Assembly: GCA_013399895.1 (NCBI GenBank)
Contig: VXBA01001836.1
Location: 676,533 to 740,532, forward strand
DNA: 64,000 bases
Origin: Serilophus lunatus
Taxonomy: Eukaryota; Chordata; Aves; Passeriformes; Eurylaimidae
Direction of reading: 5' to 3'
Within the stretch, counting starts at the first letter, position 1, and every line of letters begins with the position of its first letter. A model generated the notes under the pieces. It was not told the origin of the DNA. It ran no database searches and saw nothing but the letters and a program-made list of their open reading frames with translations. This document shows positions 1-10,950 of this stretch, piece by piece. Position numbers and translations under genes: made by a program.

Positions 1-1924
1 GTCACAGCCTCTGTGTCTTTTTTATTTTGCTGCTTAACATCACACACTGTAATGGTCCTACCCATTCATGTTCAAGACAAACACATGGTGTGCACACACA
101 TGCATATCTATTTCAAAGAACGTATTAAGTGCAGGCCCAGCTAAATTGCAAGATGCAATTTAATACCAGCAATTAACTGTGCACATATTTTTGTACCAGG
201 GAACTGCAGCACAAGTGCTAGTAGTTAGATGTCTTTTCGTATGGTGAAGTTTAAAAATAACTTTAGGGTACTCTTGCCTTGGCAAATGCTTGCACAAGGT
301 ATTATTAGAGCAGTTATTCACACAAACTACAAAAAAATCTACACCACGGTAGACAGTAGAGGCATCTGGGAAGTAAAAAAGGCAAAAGAGATGGAAAACT
401 TAGCAAGATGTATGCAAACATTTGCTTGAGTTTAGACAATAACTGTAGGCAGGACCATACTCTGTTTGGCTCTCTGTTTCATTTGCTTAAAAACTAAAAG
501 CCAAAAACATCATAGGGAAGAATTGACCATGGTGTTAGAACACAGCACAATATTCATTCACTCTTTCCATTTCATCCTAGATAAATAGCTCTATGGCCAA
601 ACACTTTTCAGTTTTTGAGAGTCCTTCCAAGTGAGACCATTAAATTTCTTATCAAGAAAAGGAATGTGGAGGAGCATGTGTAGGAAATCCCATCAATTAA
701 TCATAAGTGAGTTCCTTTGTCATTTTATCCTGGATAAATGTGATGAACTGGACTGCAAATCTATCATGTATTGATGACTATCATATGGATATGAAGTACT
801 TTTTGCTTCCTTTTACCATGTTGGAACCTCACCCTGAGTTAGCTGGAGTGGCATTAGTCCTACAGGGCTGAACTCAGGACCAAAATGGGAAGCACATAAA
901 CTGAATTAACGTTTGGGAGCCCTGAAGACCAGGCCTTTTAAAACTGCTGCTGTGGCTCCTCCCAGACAGAGTGGCATGGATTATGAGCAGGGATTAGGCG
1001 CAAGACACGAGGTTGAATGGCAGGAAGGCAGTTCTGACCCTTAGGGACTGTGACAGCATTGAGTGAGTATCAAAATATAGGGCCTGCAGGAAGGGAAAGA
1101 AAAAAGCACCTCAATGCCTCCATGTCCACTCCTATAGCTTCTCCAAGGCAGTCATTCTGCCAGCCTGAGCATCCCTGCGCACTCTGTGGACACACTGCCC
1201 ACACATGTCTGGCAGAAGAGGTAGTGCCTTAACTGGCTCCATGAGGATCAAGAGGGTCTCTGCACAAGGGGCTGCTGCTGTATTCTGCTGCTCTGGTGCA
1301 AGACTGTGTTCTTCATACTTGAAATATGTGGAGGTATTCAAAGGCGTGTCTACATATTCTGTGCCCAACAGACGCAGAAAAAGTAAAATGAAGACTATTT
1401 ATTGTTGCAGGTACTTCACAGCAGCTAGTGGTGATGAAATATGGTTAAGAATGCAGATTGATAAAGCATCCATTTCCTGGGATTACATCCTTGCTCCTAA
1501 TAATTTCTGCTCATTGATTTCTTCACCTGTTCTTCTGTTTCTGAAAATTTTGCTGTCACCTAAACAGCTATAGATGCTGAAACTCATTTTCTCACCAGGA
1601 TGCAGAATTTCAAAACTTGCCTAGCATCCAAAACAGAGTCTTTACTCTGTGATTAAATCTGTACATCAATGGCAACCAACACTTCCAAAGTAGTGGTGGC
1701 AAATTTTTTACTAGGTATGTTACAATGGCCAAGAGTAGAGATTGTGAGACCAGCCAGTTTCATAACACATCTGTGCTGTCATAAGCAGCCTGCTTCAACA
1801 GAAAGATTCTGAAAATTACACATCCTTTCAACAGAAGGACAACAGTCCAGGTACTAAATTGTTATCCAATATAATTTCCATGGAAGTCAATAAAACCTGT
1901 AAATAAAGCAAAACTATGTGGCTC

Positions 1925-1986
1925 AACACAAAAAAACCCCAAAAAACAAACAAACAAACAAAACAACCCAAAAAACCCCCCAAAAA
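1925..1986. repeat. A/C-rich simple repeat (CAAA type)
   Basis: Runs of A alternate with CCCC and include several CAAA units in a row. It is low-complexity sequence, possibly grown from an old poly-A tail, but no retroelement body is recognisable beside it. Confidence 0.8.
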
Positions 1987-2136
1987 GCCCACCCAGTTTC
2001 TATGTTTTGTCAAAGCTATGCTTTTTATCATGAATCTCATGACACTTGACATTTCCTTGAAGCCCTAGATCAAGAAGGAATAAAACAGTTTTTATTTTTC
2101 ATTAAAAAAAAATCTTTCTAGGTATTTGGTCATAAG

Positions 2137-2239
2137 AAAAAAAAAAAAATGAAAATACAAACAGACTCCAGAAATAAGAAAATAAGAAACCAAACAAAAA
2201 GAATGCTCTTCTATTCCTAAAAAAAAAAAAAAAAAAAAA
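2137..2239. repeat. Poly-A rich tract
   Basis: There is an uninterrupted run of 13 A at 2,137-2,149 and one of 21 A at 2,219-2,239, with A-rich sequence between them. A retroposed tail is possible, but no LINE or SINE body is visible on the 5' side. Confidence 0.75.
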
Positions 2240-2734
2240 GGAGGTAACTTAACTTTTCAAGTGATGTTGTGATTTTTGAGATCCAACGTATGAATTTGAA
2301 GTCCTCTTCCAGCAATGTTCTGCTAGTTGTTGGGAGAATGAGCATCTAGTCTTAACAACATCTACATCTCAACCCTTATACCTTCTCAAGGGTTTGGCCA
2401 CTGCCTCTACTCCACCACAAATGTTATCTATTCTTGTTTATCTATCACATGGTCCCCGGGTGATATCTCACACTATCTAATCCACACCCTTATGCATTAC
2501 AGTTACTCATCCTGGAAGCCCATAGAGCCAATAGATCATTCCTTCCCATATGTCTTCTCTAAAACTTAGCCTGGGGAGCACAAATGCTGTCCAAGCTGCT
2601 GATGTTCTGCCAAGTCTCCTTTAAGGATACACTGATACCTTGTATTCTGTGCTGCCTTACACTTGGGTATGGATAAAAAAGTTAGTCAAGCTAATGCAAC
2701 TTAAGGAGTTGATGCAACAATAGTGCTCACACTG

Positions 2735-2985
2735 TTCCCACCGGGAAACCGCACTAAAACATTGACTTAAACTGGCATAACCGGCAGGTGATACTATGCC
2801 ATGAATTGTTGCAGTGGTCACCTGTAGCTTTCAGCAGCAAACTTTAGGGCCCTGCTGACCTCCTTGCTGCGTGTATAAAACTTGCTTCCACGCTTGACTG
2901 ATAAGTCCTTGTCCACTTGCAGTACCACAGTAAAAACCAGCGTGTCCCTGGACCTCTCTGCGTGTTGAGCATCCTCCCCTCAGAA
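2735..2985. promoter_or_regulatory. CpG-retaining patch with TATA-like motif (unassigned)
   Basis: About eight CpG dinucleotides lie in 250 bp, clearly denser than the neighbouring DNA. A TATA-like string (GTATAAAACT) sits near 2,873-2,882 on the plus strand. Possible readings are the remnant of a fairly young solo LTR, a small regulatory element, or chance. I see no TG...CA ends, no target-site duplication and no polyadenylation signal in the expected place, so this is a weak call. Confidence 0.2.
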
Positions 2986-3820
2986 ACCTGGAGCACACCT
3001 GCTTGAAGAATAGGCAGAAATACTGAAGCATACAAGGCCAATGGCCTTAAAACTAATGGGCTTTCTGACAGTGCTGGAACAGAAGTGGGATAAATTCATA
3101 ATGCCACAGGCCCTGTTCTGGTTCGAAAATTCCATTCCAGCCTTCTGTGTTCTCCTGATTGGGCTTACTGCTGTTCAAGCTGTAATTATTCAAACAGTTT
3201 TTAGTATACTGCAGGTACTCAGTGCACTTTGTGTTAATATATTAAGAACGAGACGCACACACAAAAAAAGCCATCTCAATATTCATAGATGAACAACACT
3301 GCAAGTGAATTGCTGACAGAATGTTTCCTGAGATGGAAAAAAAATGGAGAAGTTTCTGTTTTATGGGTTGCCAGAGGGAATAGTTTCTAATGCACAACTC
3401 GTGCATTGATGGAAAATGAGCACAGTCCCAAAAACAACACCCTTAACTCAAGGTTTTCCGTTATTGAGTTGTTTTTATTTTATTTTATATACAATGCAAA
3501 CAAAAATGCTGATTATCATGATTCAGCACTCTAAGAGAGTTTGAAGCAGTAAACAGAGTAGGCAGGGAGATAAAGGGACTTGTCAACCACACCCAGGGCG
3601 CAGGATTTTCTGCAGGCTTCAGAAATGGTAGGAAAGATGTTCCTTTGCCATGCACATGCACTTAGACATTTTTTTGTGACTGATAAGAGGCCATCTGACT
3701 TTCTCTTCTATCCTTTTGTGGCCTTTCTTAAAATCTGTAGATGGTTTTATCTTTTCATAGTGATTTTACAACATCTGGAGACCATTTAAAACACTTAAAT
3801 TAATATAGTCCCAGGCTAAA
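2986..3820. other. Unique non-coding DNA
   Basis: No recognisable gene or element. It contains an AT-rich stretch near 3,465-3,500. A string resembling a pol III B box near 3,119-3,132 has no matching A box upstream. Confidence 0.65.
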
Positions 3821-3821
3821 A

Positions 3822-4297
3822 CGTTCATGCAGAAATGATTAAAACTCTGCAGCCGTGGTACACACCAGCCTTATCTTGCCAGATATCACCTTCTGGGGAA
3901 GGGTCACGTCTGAGTCAATAGTCCCCCCGGATGTTATGGGTTGCTTGAGGCAAGATAAGACAGAAGACAAAGGTCCACCACCACTTCTCACCATTAACAA
4001 TCTTGCTGAATTTTTCATGGGGTCTACTCTTGTTCCCCGTTGTCCCAATTAAGGTAACTCCAATCTGGGCAACAACAGCCTTGCCTGAATTCACTGTTAA
4101 GTGTCATTAACCGTAACACCTTTCGCATGATCCTAATCTGCTTGGTAAGAGGGAGGGCACTCGAGCAGCTGCCAGATCAGGTTGGGAGGAAGTTTCACCG
4201 ACTTTACTGGTGAGCGGAAGCTATGCTGCCTCGTCTTTTGGGACCACAAGTACGTAACGTAAGGTTCAAGTAGTAGTAGGTAAGGTACAGCACGTGA
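3822..4297. promoter_or_regulatory. CpG-retaining patch with GATA and AP-1/NF-E2 motifs
   Basis: I count about 14 CpG in roughly 475 bp, against a CpG-poor background. Two perfect inverted 11-mers, CTTATCTTGCC (3,870-3,880) and GGCAAGATAAG (3,949-3,959), each carry a consensus GATA-factor site (AGATAAG). Between them is a perfect AP-1/NF-E2 core TGAGTCA near 3,911-3,917. A CACGTG E-box lies near 4,290, and TACGTAACGTA, resembling bZIP sites, lies near 4,251-4,261. GATA plus NF-E2 sites is a pattern known from blood-cell enhancers. That this patch acts as an enhancer is inference. An alternative is a young repeat that has not yet lost its CpGs. Confidence 0.3.
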
Positions 4298-6489
4298 GAG
4301 GGAGAATTTGGCTCATCACAATGGCTTGCACAGCCCTGGTCTAGCACTTTCCGTCAGCCTGAGATTCCATGGGATTTTATGGGCAATGATATGCAAGTTG
4401 CACCTGCTTTGTTTCCAGTAGCTCCCTGGCACAGGTCCAGTCAAACACGGCTCCCTTTCCTGTGATGCAGAATGGGGGAGCTCAGGATGAGCACTTCCAG
4501 AATGCAGGAACATTCTAGCTGAATTCTCTCGTGTGAATGATGGAAGGACGCGCCTAAAGTCAGTCCCTACTCCACATCAGCAGCACAAGATCTATATGAA
4601 GCAGTAGGTGCAGACCCGCACAATTCTCTATCTTGCGTTCTGAGTCCTACAGGATGGCCAGGAGTTTTTCCCTGCTTTCCCTGCAGCTTTCCTGGTCCAC
4701 ACTGCTCTGTATGTGTATGTGTGTGTGCTGCAGCTGTCCCCTCCCTCTCCCGACTTTCTTTTGGACTTGACTTTTCCTCCAGCCCAGCTCCCGCACAAGC
4801 AGAACATCTCCTGTCTTTTCTTTCTGCCTCTGTGCTGATCCCCCTGGCTCCCTCTCCCTCCTTCCTTGTCTTTCCTCCAAGACCCCTCTCGGGTTGTAAG
4901 CCCTAAAACCAACACCTGGTTTCTTTGTTCTGCTGCTGGGAAAATTCCTTGTTTCTGGCCTCCTGCGGGGCACTTGGAGAAAAGTGGCTTTTTTCCTAAG
5001 CTTCAGCCACCCCACTGCTCTGCCTGGACCTTGCCTATTCACTGCCTAACGATCCTTAACGACGGCCTCTTTCCAGGACAGAGCCAAAGGCACTGCTCCC
5101 TGGCTTCTGAGCACAAGAACCGTGAGCAGCACACAAAGAGAGTGATTAGACATAAAACCAGACAGTTCATAAAGTTACAGTGAACTTCGTGAGCGGTAGA
5201 CAGATGGATTCTCCCAGAGTGCCAAAGTGATTATCTTTATTTCAAGTTTTTATTGTTTCACCTTGTTATTCACTGAAGACTGATGTTTGAGTAATCATGA
5301 ACAATTGGATATGAATGAATCATATGGTTCCTTGTCTACGGTTGACCTTGGTCATTCAATATCTCATGTCTTGACCTCTAGAGAAACTGCCTGGCAAAAT
5401 GAGAAGAAAAATTCAAGAGAAAATTAGGAGACTAGGGGGAGCTCAGACACAGTGGTGACATAAGGACACAGAACAAAAGGGCTTGGAAAGGTAGGAATTC
5501 CAGACTCCAAAAATCATCAAAAGCAAAATGCATAGTTTTCTTGCTGTTGCTTTGACTGGCAACTGGAAATTCATGCAGCTGCTTTTTCTCCTTTATGTGG
5601 GACAAGATCTACCTGTGGCACTGTCTGTGCAGGTTTCACTGGAATTTTCACCTGTCTCCACCTCATCCAGAAACCATGAGGAAGCATTCTGCCTACCACT
5701 GCAACAGAACAGCAGTCGTGCCAGCTTGGAACAGCAAGTGTGGTCCCAGGGATGAGACATTTGTAGTAAAAATAACTGTGATGAGAAACTCTGCCTTATC
5801 CACACATTCAGGATGATCTGGGATAACTGCAGACACAGCTCCAATCACGCAGTGGCAGAGGATATCTCTACCACATTGGCATTAGAGGCTGCCAGGCCTA
5901 TGACAGGCCGTGGGAAGATACAGGATACACACTGATATTTTCTAAGGGACATACTGATATGAAGCCTGAATAGGGATTAGATAAGTCCCAGCTCCTGCAG
6001 TCAGCCCAGTGGCTCTTGGCTGTGAATCAGTAGGTCAATGGACACTGCTGGAGTGCTTCTGCACTGAAGGGAGATAGGATTACGTTTCTGCCCGGGTTTT
6101 TTTTTCTGTGGCATTGGTCAAATCTTCTGGAATCTCTGTGCCTCTTATTCTTCCTTCTGCAAAATGATGGTAGTATCAGAACCTCCCCACTTGATGGGGA
6201 GAGGGGACATTCAGAAACCTATGTGGGGACATTCTGTATGATGAAAGACTACATCACCAGAACATGTATGTATCGAACTCAGACACCCTTTCTCAGAAGG
6301 ATTTTGTGTCAAGAATATTATTTTTTTCCATTAGTTTTATGGGGTTGTAGAGAAAAAAAAAAAAAGACACCTTGTACTAACTGAAATACAAAATTTAGAA
6401 TACAGTTCAGATCTAGTACATGCGGAGAAACATTTTTCTTTTGAAAAGATTAATTTCTTTTGTATGTCCATGCTAACATGGTATTAGCA
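4298..6489. other. Non-coding DNA, first part pyrimidine-rich and CpG-retaining
   Basis: From about 4,530 to 5,200 the plus strand is C/T-rich and keeps a moderate number of CpGs. Open frames of 60-131 codons exist there on both strands (the longest is 4,647-5,042, minus), but they are compositional: their translations are low-complexity and resemble no known protein. From 5,200 on the sequence returns to AT-rich unique DNA with nothing I can name. Confidence 0.5.
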
Positions 6490-6725
6490 TTTGTATTAAG
6501 GACACCTGAGTGCCCCAGCTGAGGCCAGATCCCTGTGGTGCTAGGAACTGAACACACCCAGGGGTTAGAAATCACATTAGTTCCTTCTTTAGATGTTCTC
6601 AAACAAATACATAGCAGAAACATGTATTCTCATTTTACAGTTGGGCAACTGAGGCACAAAGAAATTAAATAATCACCATTCACAGACCCTGAAGTGCACG
6701 ATAGTATTTCTCAGTCCTATACTTA
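6490..6725 (-). repeat. Ancient amniote SINE/LINE-tail relic (MIR / L2-L3 type)
   Basis: Two blocks are recognisable. Around 6,500-6,560 the plus strand gives the reverse complement of the old LINE 3' tail that contains 'cacctagcacaatgggg' (seen here as a diverged GTGGTGCTAGGAACTG). Around 6,635-6,680 it gives the MIR-type core (CATTTTACAG then CAACTGAGGCACAAAGA). The order and orientation of both blocks suit one element on the minus strand. Divergence is high, as expected for a repeat older than the bird-reptile split. The exact subfamily cannot be fixed by eye. Confidence 0.55.
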
Positions 6726-7968
6726 AATGGTGAGCCTATTCTTTCTCCTGTATCTTTTCTTTGAGAGGCTTTACATTTTGTTAATTAAATACAAGCAACA
6801 GTGACTTCAATCATGATCAAAAAGAATGCATATGTTTTCCCCGAAATAAAGGGGCTCTGTTGCTCATGTGTAGGGCACATCTATGTATTTTTCTCAGGCA
6901 ATTGTCTTCCCACTGTGTGGTCTCTCCATTGAGTCTGTATCAAATATATACACCATGAACTAAAGCCATTGCTCTCATCATTCAACTGGTCATAATAACC
7001 ACCTCCTGCTGAAAAAAAATAAAATGACCATTTATTTGTAGAACTTGGCAAATGAGCTTCTGTTTTCTGTTTTCACTGGGTGTCTACACCAGTGAACAGT
7101 GAGTTCCCCTCACTAAGCATCTGGGTGTGTTCCTGAGCAAGACCTTGGTAGATAGGACATAGATGCAAAAGCACTGTGAAAGGGCTCTGTAAAAACTCTG
7201 CAGCAAGTAGGAACCTGTTGTAGACCTCTCCTAGGAGCAGAGCAATTTTATTGATAGAAACATCTATAGTGCATATTTGTGTGTATTTGTGTGGAAAATA
7301 GGAACCCTGTCCAAGCCAACAGTAAGGAAAATACAGCTGGATACAGTGCACAGTGTCTGATTTCTAAGGATATTCTACAGATTCCAAGAAAAGCAAAGCA
7401 TAAGTAGAAGAAGTTCTTCCCAGTGCCCATCTCAGATTGCTGGAGCCATGAGAGGGCTGCAGAAGTAGAGAAACTACAGATATGAACTAAAATTATCTGG
7501 AAGAAGAAATCCCCAGTAACTTCCGTGGTCCTTTGATAAGGACTCTAGGGAGCAGATGGTCAGCAAAGATAACATTGTGAAACAGTACAGCACTTCCTTT
7601 ATGTCTGTGTTACGTATTTAGCAATGTACCATAAGGACTGCAGAGGACAGCATTATTTCTTGATTATACGATATCATGTATCTATTCAAACTTTTCTATG
7701 GAAGACAGAAGCATAATACATTATAAAACTATTTATTTTTCTGCCACTTCTAATTCTTTTCTCCAATCACTCCCAGCTCATTGATTTTAACATCCGTGAT
7801 ACATGAACTTCACTTCAGCTTTCATTCAGAGGTACTCACTAGAGCTGAAAAACAGGAAAAGTGTGGCTAGGGGACCAGAAAAAAAAAACACATTCAGACC
7901 TGATTATAAAATTTACTTTATCATAAAATTAAACCCTTCTTCTTTTCTTCCATTCCTTTTTTTTTTTT
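6726..7968. other. Unique non-coding DNA
   Basis: No gene or named element is visible. The stretch ends in a T-rich run (7,957-7,968) that leads directly into the assembly gap. Confidence 0.65.
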
Positions 7969-8025
7969 NNNNNNNNNNNNNNNNNNNNNNNNNNNNNNNN
8001 NNNNNNNNNNNNNNNNNNNNNNNNN
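7969..8025. other. Assembly gap (57 N)
   Basis: A block of 57 unresolved bases begins immediately after a run of at least 12 T. The open frame that spans it (from 7,803) is an artefact of translating N and is not a gene. Confidence 0.98.
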
Positions 8026-10937
8026 GTTTCCGTCCTCTTCAGCTTATCATGAAAATTCTTAACATTGCTTTGGTACACTACTCATCAACATGGACTTTGA
8101 CTAACTGAGGTATAAGGGTGTGATACATAAGTTCCTGCTGTTCAAATCCCAGGACACAGTCCCAAGTTCCCACATGTGGAAGTTTGTGTCTTTCAAACAA
8201 GTCTTTCTTCTCCTAAAGCTGCCTTCTCTCGTTATGTATTGAACTGGCCTAAATGTAAGGGGGCTGGAGGGGAACCAAAAAAACCCACTCAGAAAATCCA
8301 AAGCAATTCTTAACTGACCTAGTAGAGGAACAGACCTTCTGGCACTTTTCCAGCAGCCCTGACATCGAGGTTATTAAGGAAATACAATCACACGCTTTTA
8401 CAATTAGAACTTGGGTTATCAAAATTACTACTGGCTTGTTTTTTGCAACAACTGAGGTTAAAGGTGGCAGAAAATAGAAAACTAATAGAGAACCAGCAAA
8501 CACAACTGGCAAGCATATGGGGCAAAGCACAACAATTAAGAAAGGACCACTGGGATTAGGTACCTCAGCCCTACATTAGACCTCTGACAATGGAGTTGAA
8601 GCATGACTGACAGAGGATCATGACTGCAGTGTTCAGATCTTGGATCCTATAAAGCCCCTCACAGGAGCCCTGACACAAAAGTAATTAAATAAATCAGACA
8701 GAAAAATGGCATGTCCTTCACATTTGGGGCCACAGACACTGTTCATCAATTCCATGACACACATGCAATGATGGGGAAAAAAATACATTAAGGAAACTCG
8801 AGTATAGCCAACATTATAAAGCTCTAATTTCAGTGACAATTCTACAAGCAGACACTAGAAAGAGTTAAGATACTCAAATAATTCCCTAGTCTTGTCTGTC
8901 TAACTTCTAATTCCATCATCTGCTGCCATCAAGAGAATCTCAGGTTAAACGATTTGATCACTCACTCCTCTGTCTGTGGCAATTACATAGGGAAACAGGA
9001 AGGTGCTGAGGATTCCTGCGGTGTCAGCATGGGGTGAGACCTCAGTGCTGCCCAGGGATGCTCTCTCAGACTGGGCCCTTACAGGAATTCAAGGGTCAAA
9101 TGCCAGTGACATGCAATCACTCCCTCAGACAATACAAAACAATGGGCAAACAAATGCAAGGGCTGTGAACAATCTGGAGAGGGAAAGGAGGGTGCAGTCT
9201 CCCAAGACTACATTTAGTTTTGTTCATCATCAACGATTAACCCTGCCCTAATTTACACCCTACTAAGTTTATCCAGGTCACAATCCATTTGTGTGAGGAA
9301 CAACATAATGTTCAAGGTCCAACTTTGTTTTTCATCCTCTTAAGCAACAGCTGACATAAACTCTTATTCCAGGCTGTCTCTTAGCATTCTGGGGAGAGAT
9401 CATGTATTCTGGGCACCAAACCAGCATCAACACTCCTGGGTGGGGATGGATGGTGAGAGGAGAAAGATAACTGGAGGTATGAATATCTCAACAAAACAAA
9501 ACAGCAAAACTTTCTGGCTTCTCCCCAGTCTCCACATTCATTGGCCTTCTCAAAGGGTGGAAATCCAACCAAGGAGGATTCTTGCACATCTCTGACCTGA
9601 TTGCTCGGAATGCCAGAGGAAAGAATGCTTGCCCAGGTTGTGCAGAGGTGGGTAATTATATCACACAGCACAGTCAGCAGGCACATTCAGGGAATATGCC
9701 ACTTAGGAAGCAAAGAAGTTACTGGCAGCAATAAGTTGAGCTGTTCACAAAAACTACTTGGGAGGAAATAATATCTTTCTTTGTGCAAAGTACAAAAAGT
9801 ACATGGGAAAACAGCTGAGACATGTTCTTAAGTAAACAGGCATTAAAAAAAAAGAAAAGACAACAAAAAACAACTGCTATAAGAATGCAATGGTTGGACA
9901 TTGAGGTTAATGCATTTGCCGGGGTGTCTACAGCAACACAGTGAATTAACTTTGAATCATGATGAAATGTACTTCTGTTTTGACTATGTATAGGAATTCA
10001 ATTCACATGTCTACCACTCTCAAGATTCCTTGCTCTCCTGGACTGCTTTCATGGGAGAAAAAGAGAATTAAGAAGGCACCATTCATTCAGCCTGACAACG
10101 TAGCTGCTGAAGTGCACAGGTATGGTCTGACCACTTTGCTGTGTTTGCAGCACAGCTTTTATCACATGATGGTGAATCAGCTGGTGTACAACGAGCTCGA
10201 GAGATGCTGGACACTTCAGAGACCTGCTGACTTCAAAGGGAACTCTGATGTCTTCTACACCCTTCCTCCACTCCAGGATGGAGACCTGTAAGAACCAGGT
10301 CAAAACAATACTGCAACCTACAGGTCACATAAACGCATATTAAATAAAGTGATTACCACATTAGCACAGTGTTCTTCTGAGTTCTGCTGAATAGATCCCC
10401 CAACTCTTAATTCAATAGGATTTCTTCAGATCTCTGCAATATTTACCCTGAGTCTGGCACACAGTCGAACAGGAGTTATGGGCTTCTCACAAAACCAATA
10501 AGCAAAATGCTACATCTTCTAGAACAGGACCTTAGTCTACCACTCTTCCTTACTACCACACACTGACACATCCTGTTCCTGACAAACCTGCCTCAACACA
10601 CACTGTTCCACCAGAATAACTACCATTTGCTCTACATGCTTTGGACATCCTCCTCTGTCTGCCCTCATGTGTTATGTAGAAGAAACATAAGTGGTTGTAT
10701 TAATGCCAGCTCAAAGTCACATACACATGCACACACACACTCTTGGATAAATCCCTCTCTCTATTACAGTAAATATCTCATAAAAAATTACATACCCCGA
10801 ATATATTCAGCAGCAAAATAGCAGCTGTTGCATAGTTTGAGGGTTTTTATTTTTAACTTATTAATATGCTGATCAGATTCTTGTAATCAGAAACAAGGGA
10901 CATTAATCTCACAAAATATGTAAACTATATTTTATCT
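8026..10937. other. Unique non-coding DNA
   Basis: CpG-poor unique sequence. The largest open frame is 110 codons (9,959-10,291, plus), with no recognisable domain. A short CA-rich stretch lies near 10,719-10,741. No mobile element is visible. Confidence 0.65.
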
Positions 10938-10950
10938 GGGGGGGGGGGGG
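10938..10950. repeat. Poly-G run (13 G)
   Basis: Thirteen consecutive G are followed by purine-rich sequence to about 10,985. It is a homopolymer prone to length error and polymorphism. Confidence 0.95.

Larger units (their letters stand above)
1..2734. other. Unique non-coding DNA
   Basis: AT-rich, CpG-poor sequence with stops in all frames and no open frame resembling a known protein. The longest open frame here is about 120 codons (1,205-1,573, plus) and matches nothing I recognise. Apart from the A-rich simple repeats listed separately, I see no element in this stretch. Confidence 0.7.

Noticed and set aside
3119..3132. B-box-like GGTTCGAAAATTCC, possible tRNA or tRNA-derived SINE
   Set aside because: No A box at the proper spacing and no cloverleaf arms.
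7803..8108. 101-codon open frame
   Set aside because: It crosses the N gap, so the reading frame there is unknown.
8138..8150. B-box-like GTTCAAATCCCAG
   Set aside because: No A box upstream and no foldable tRNA.
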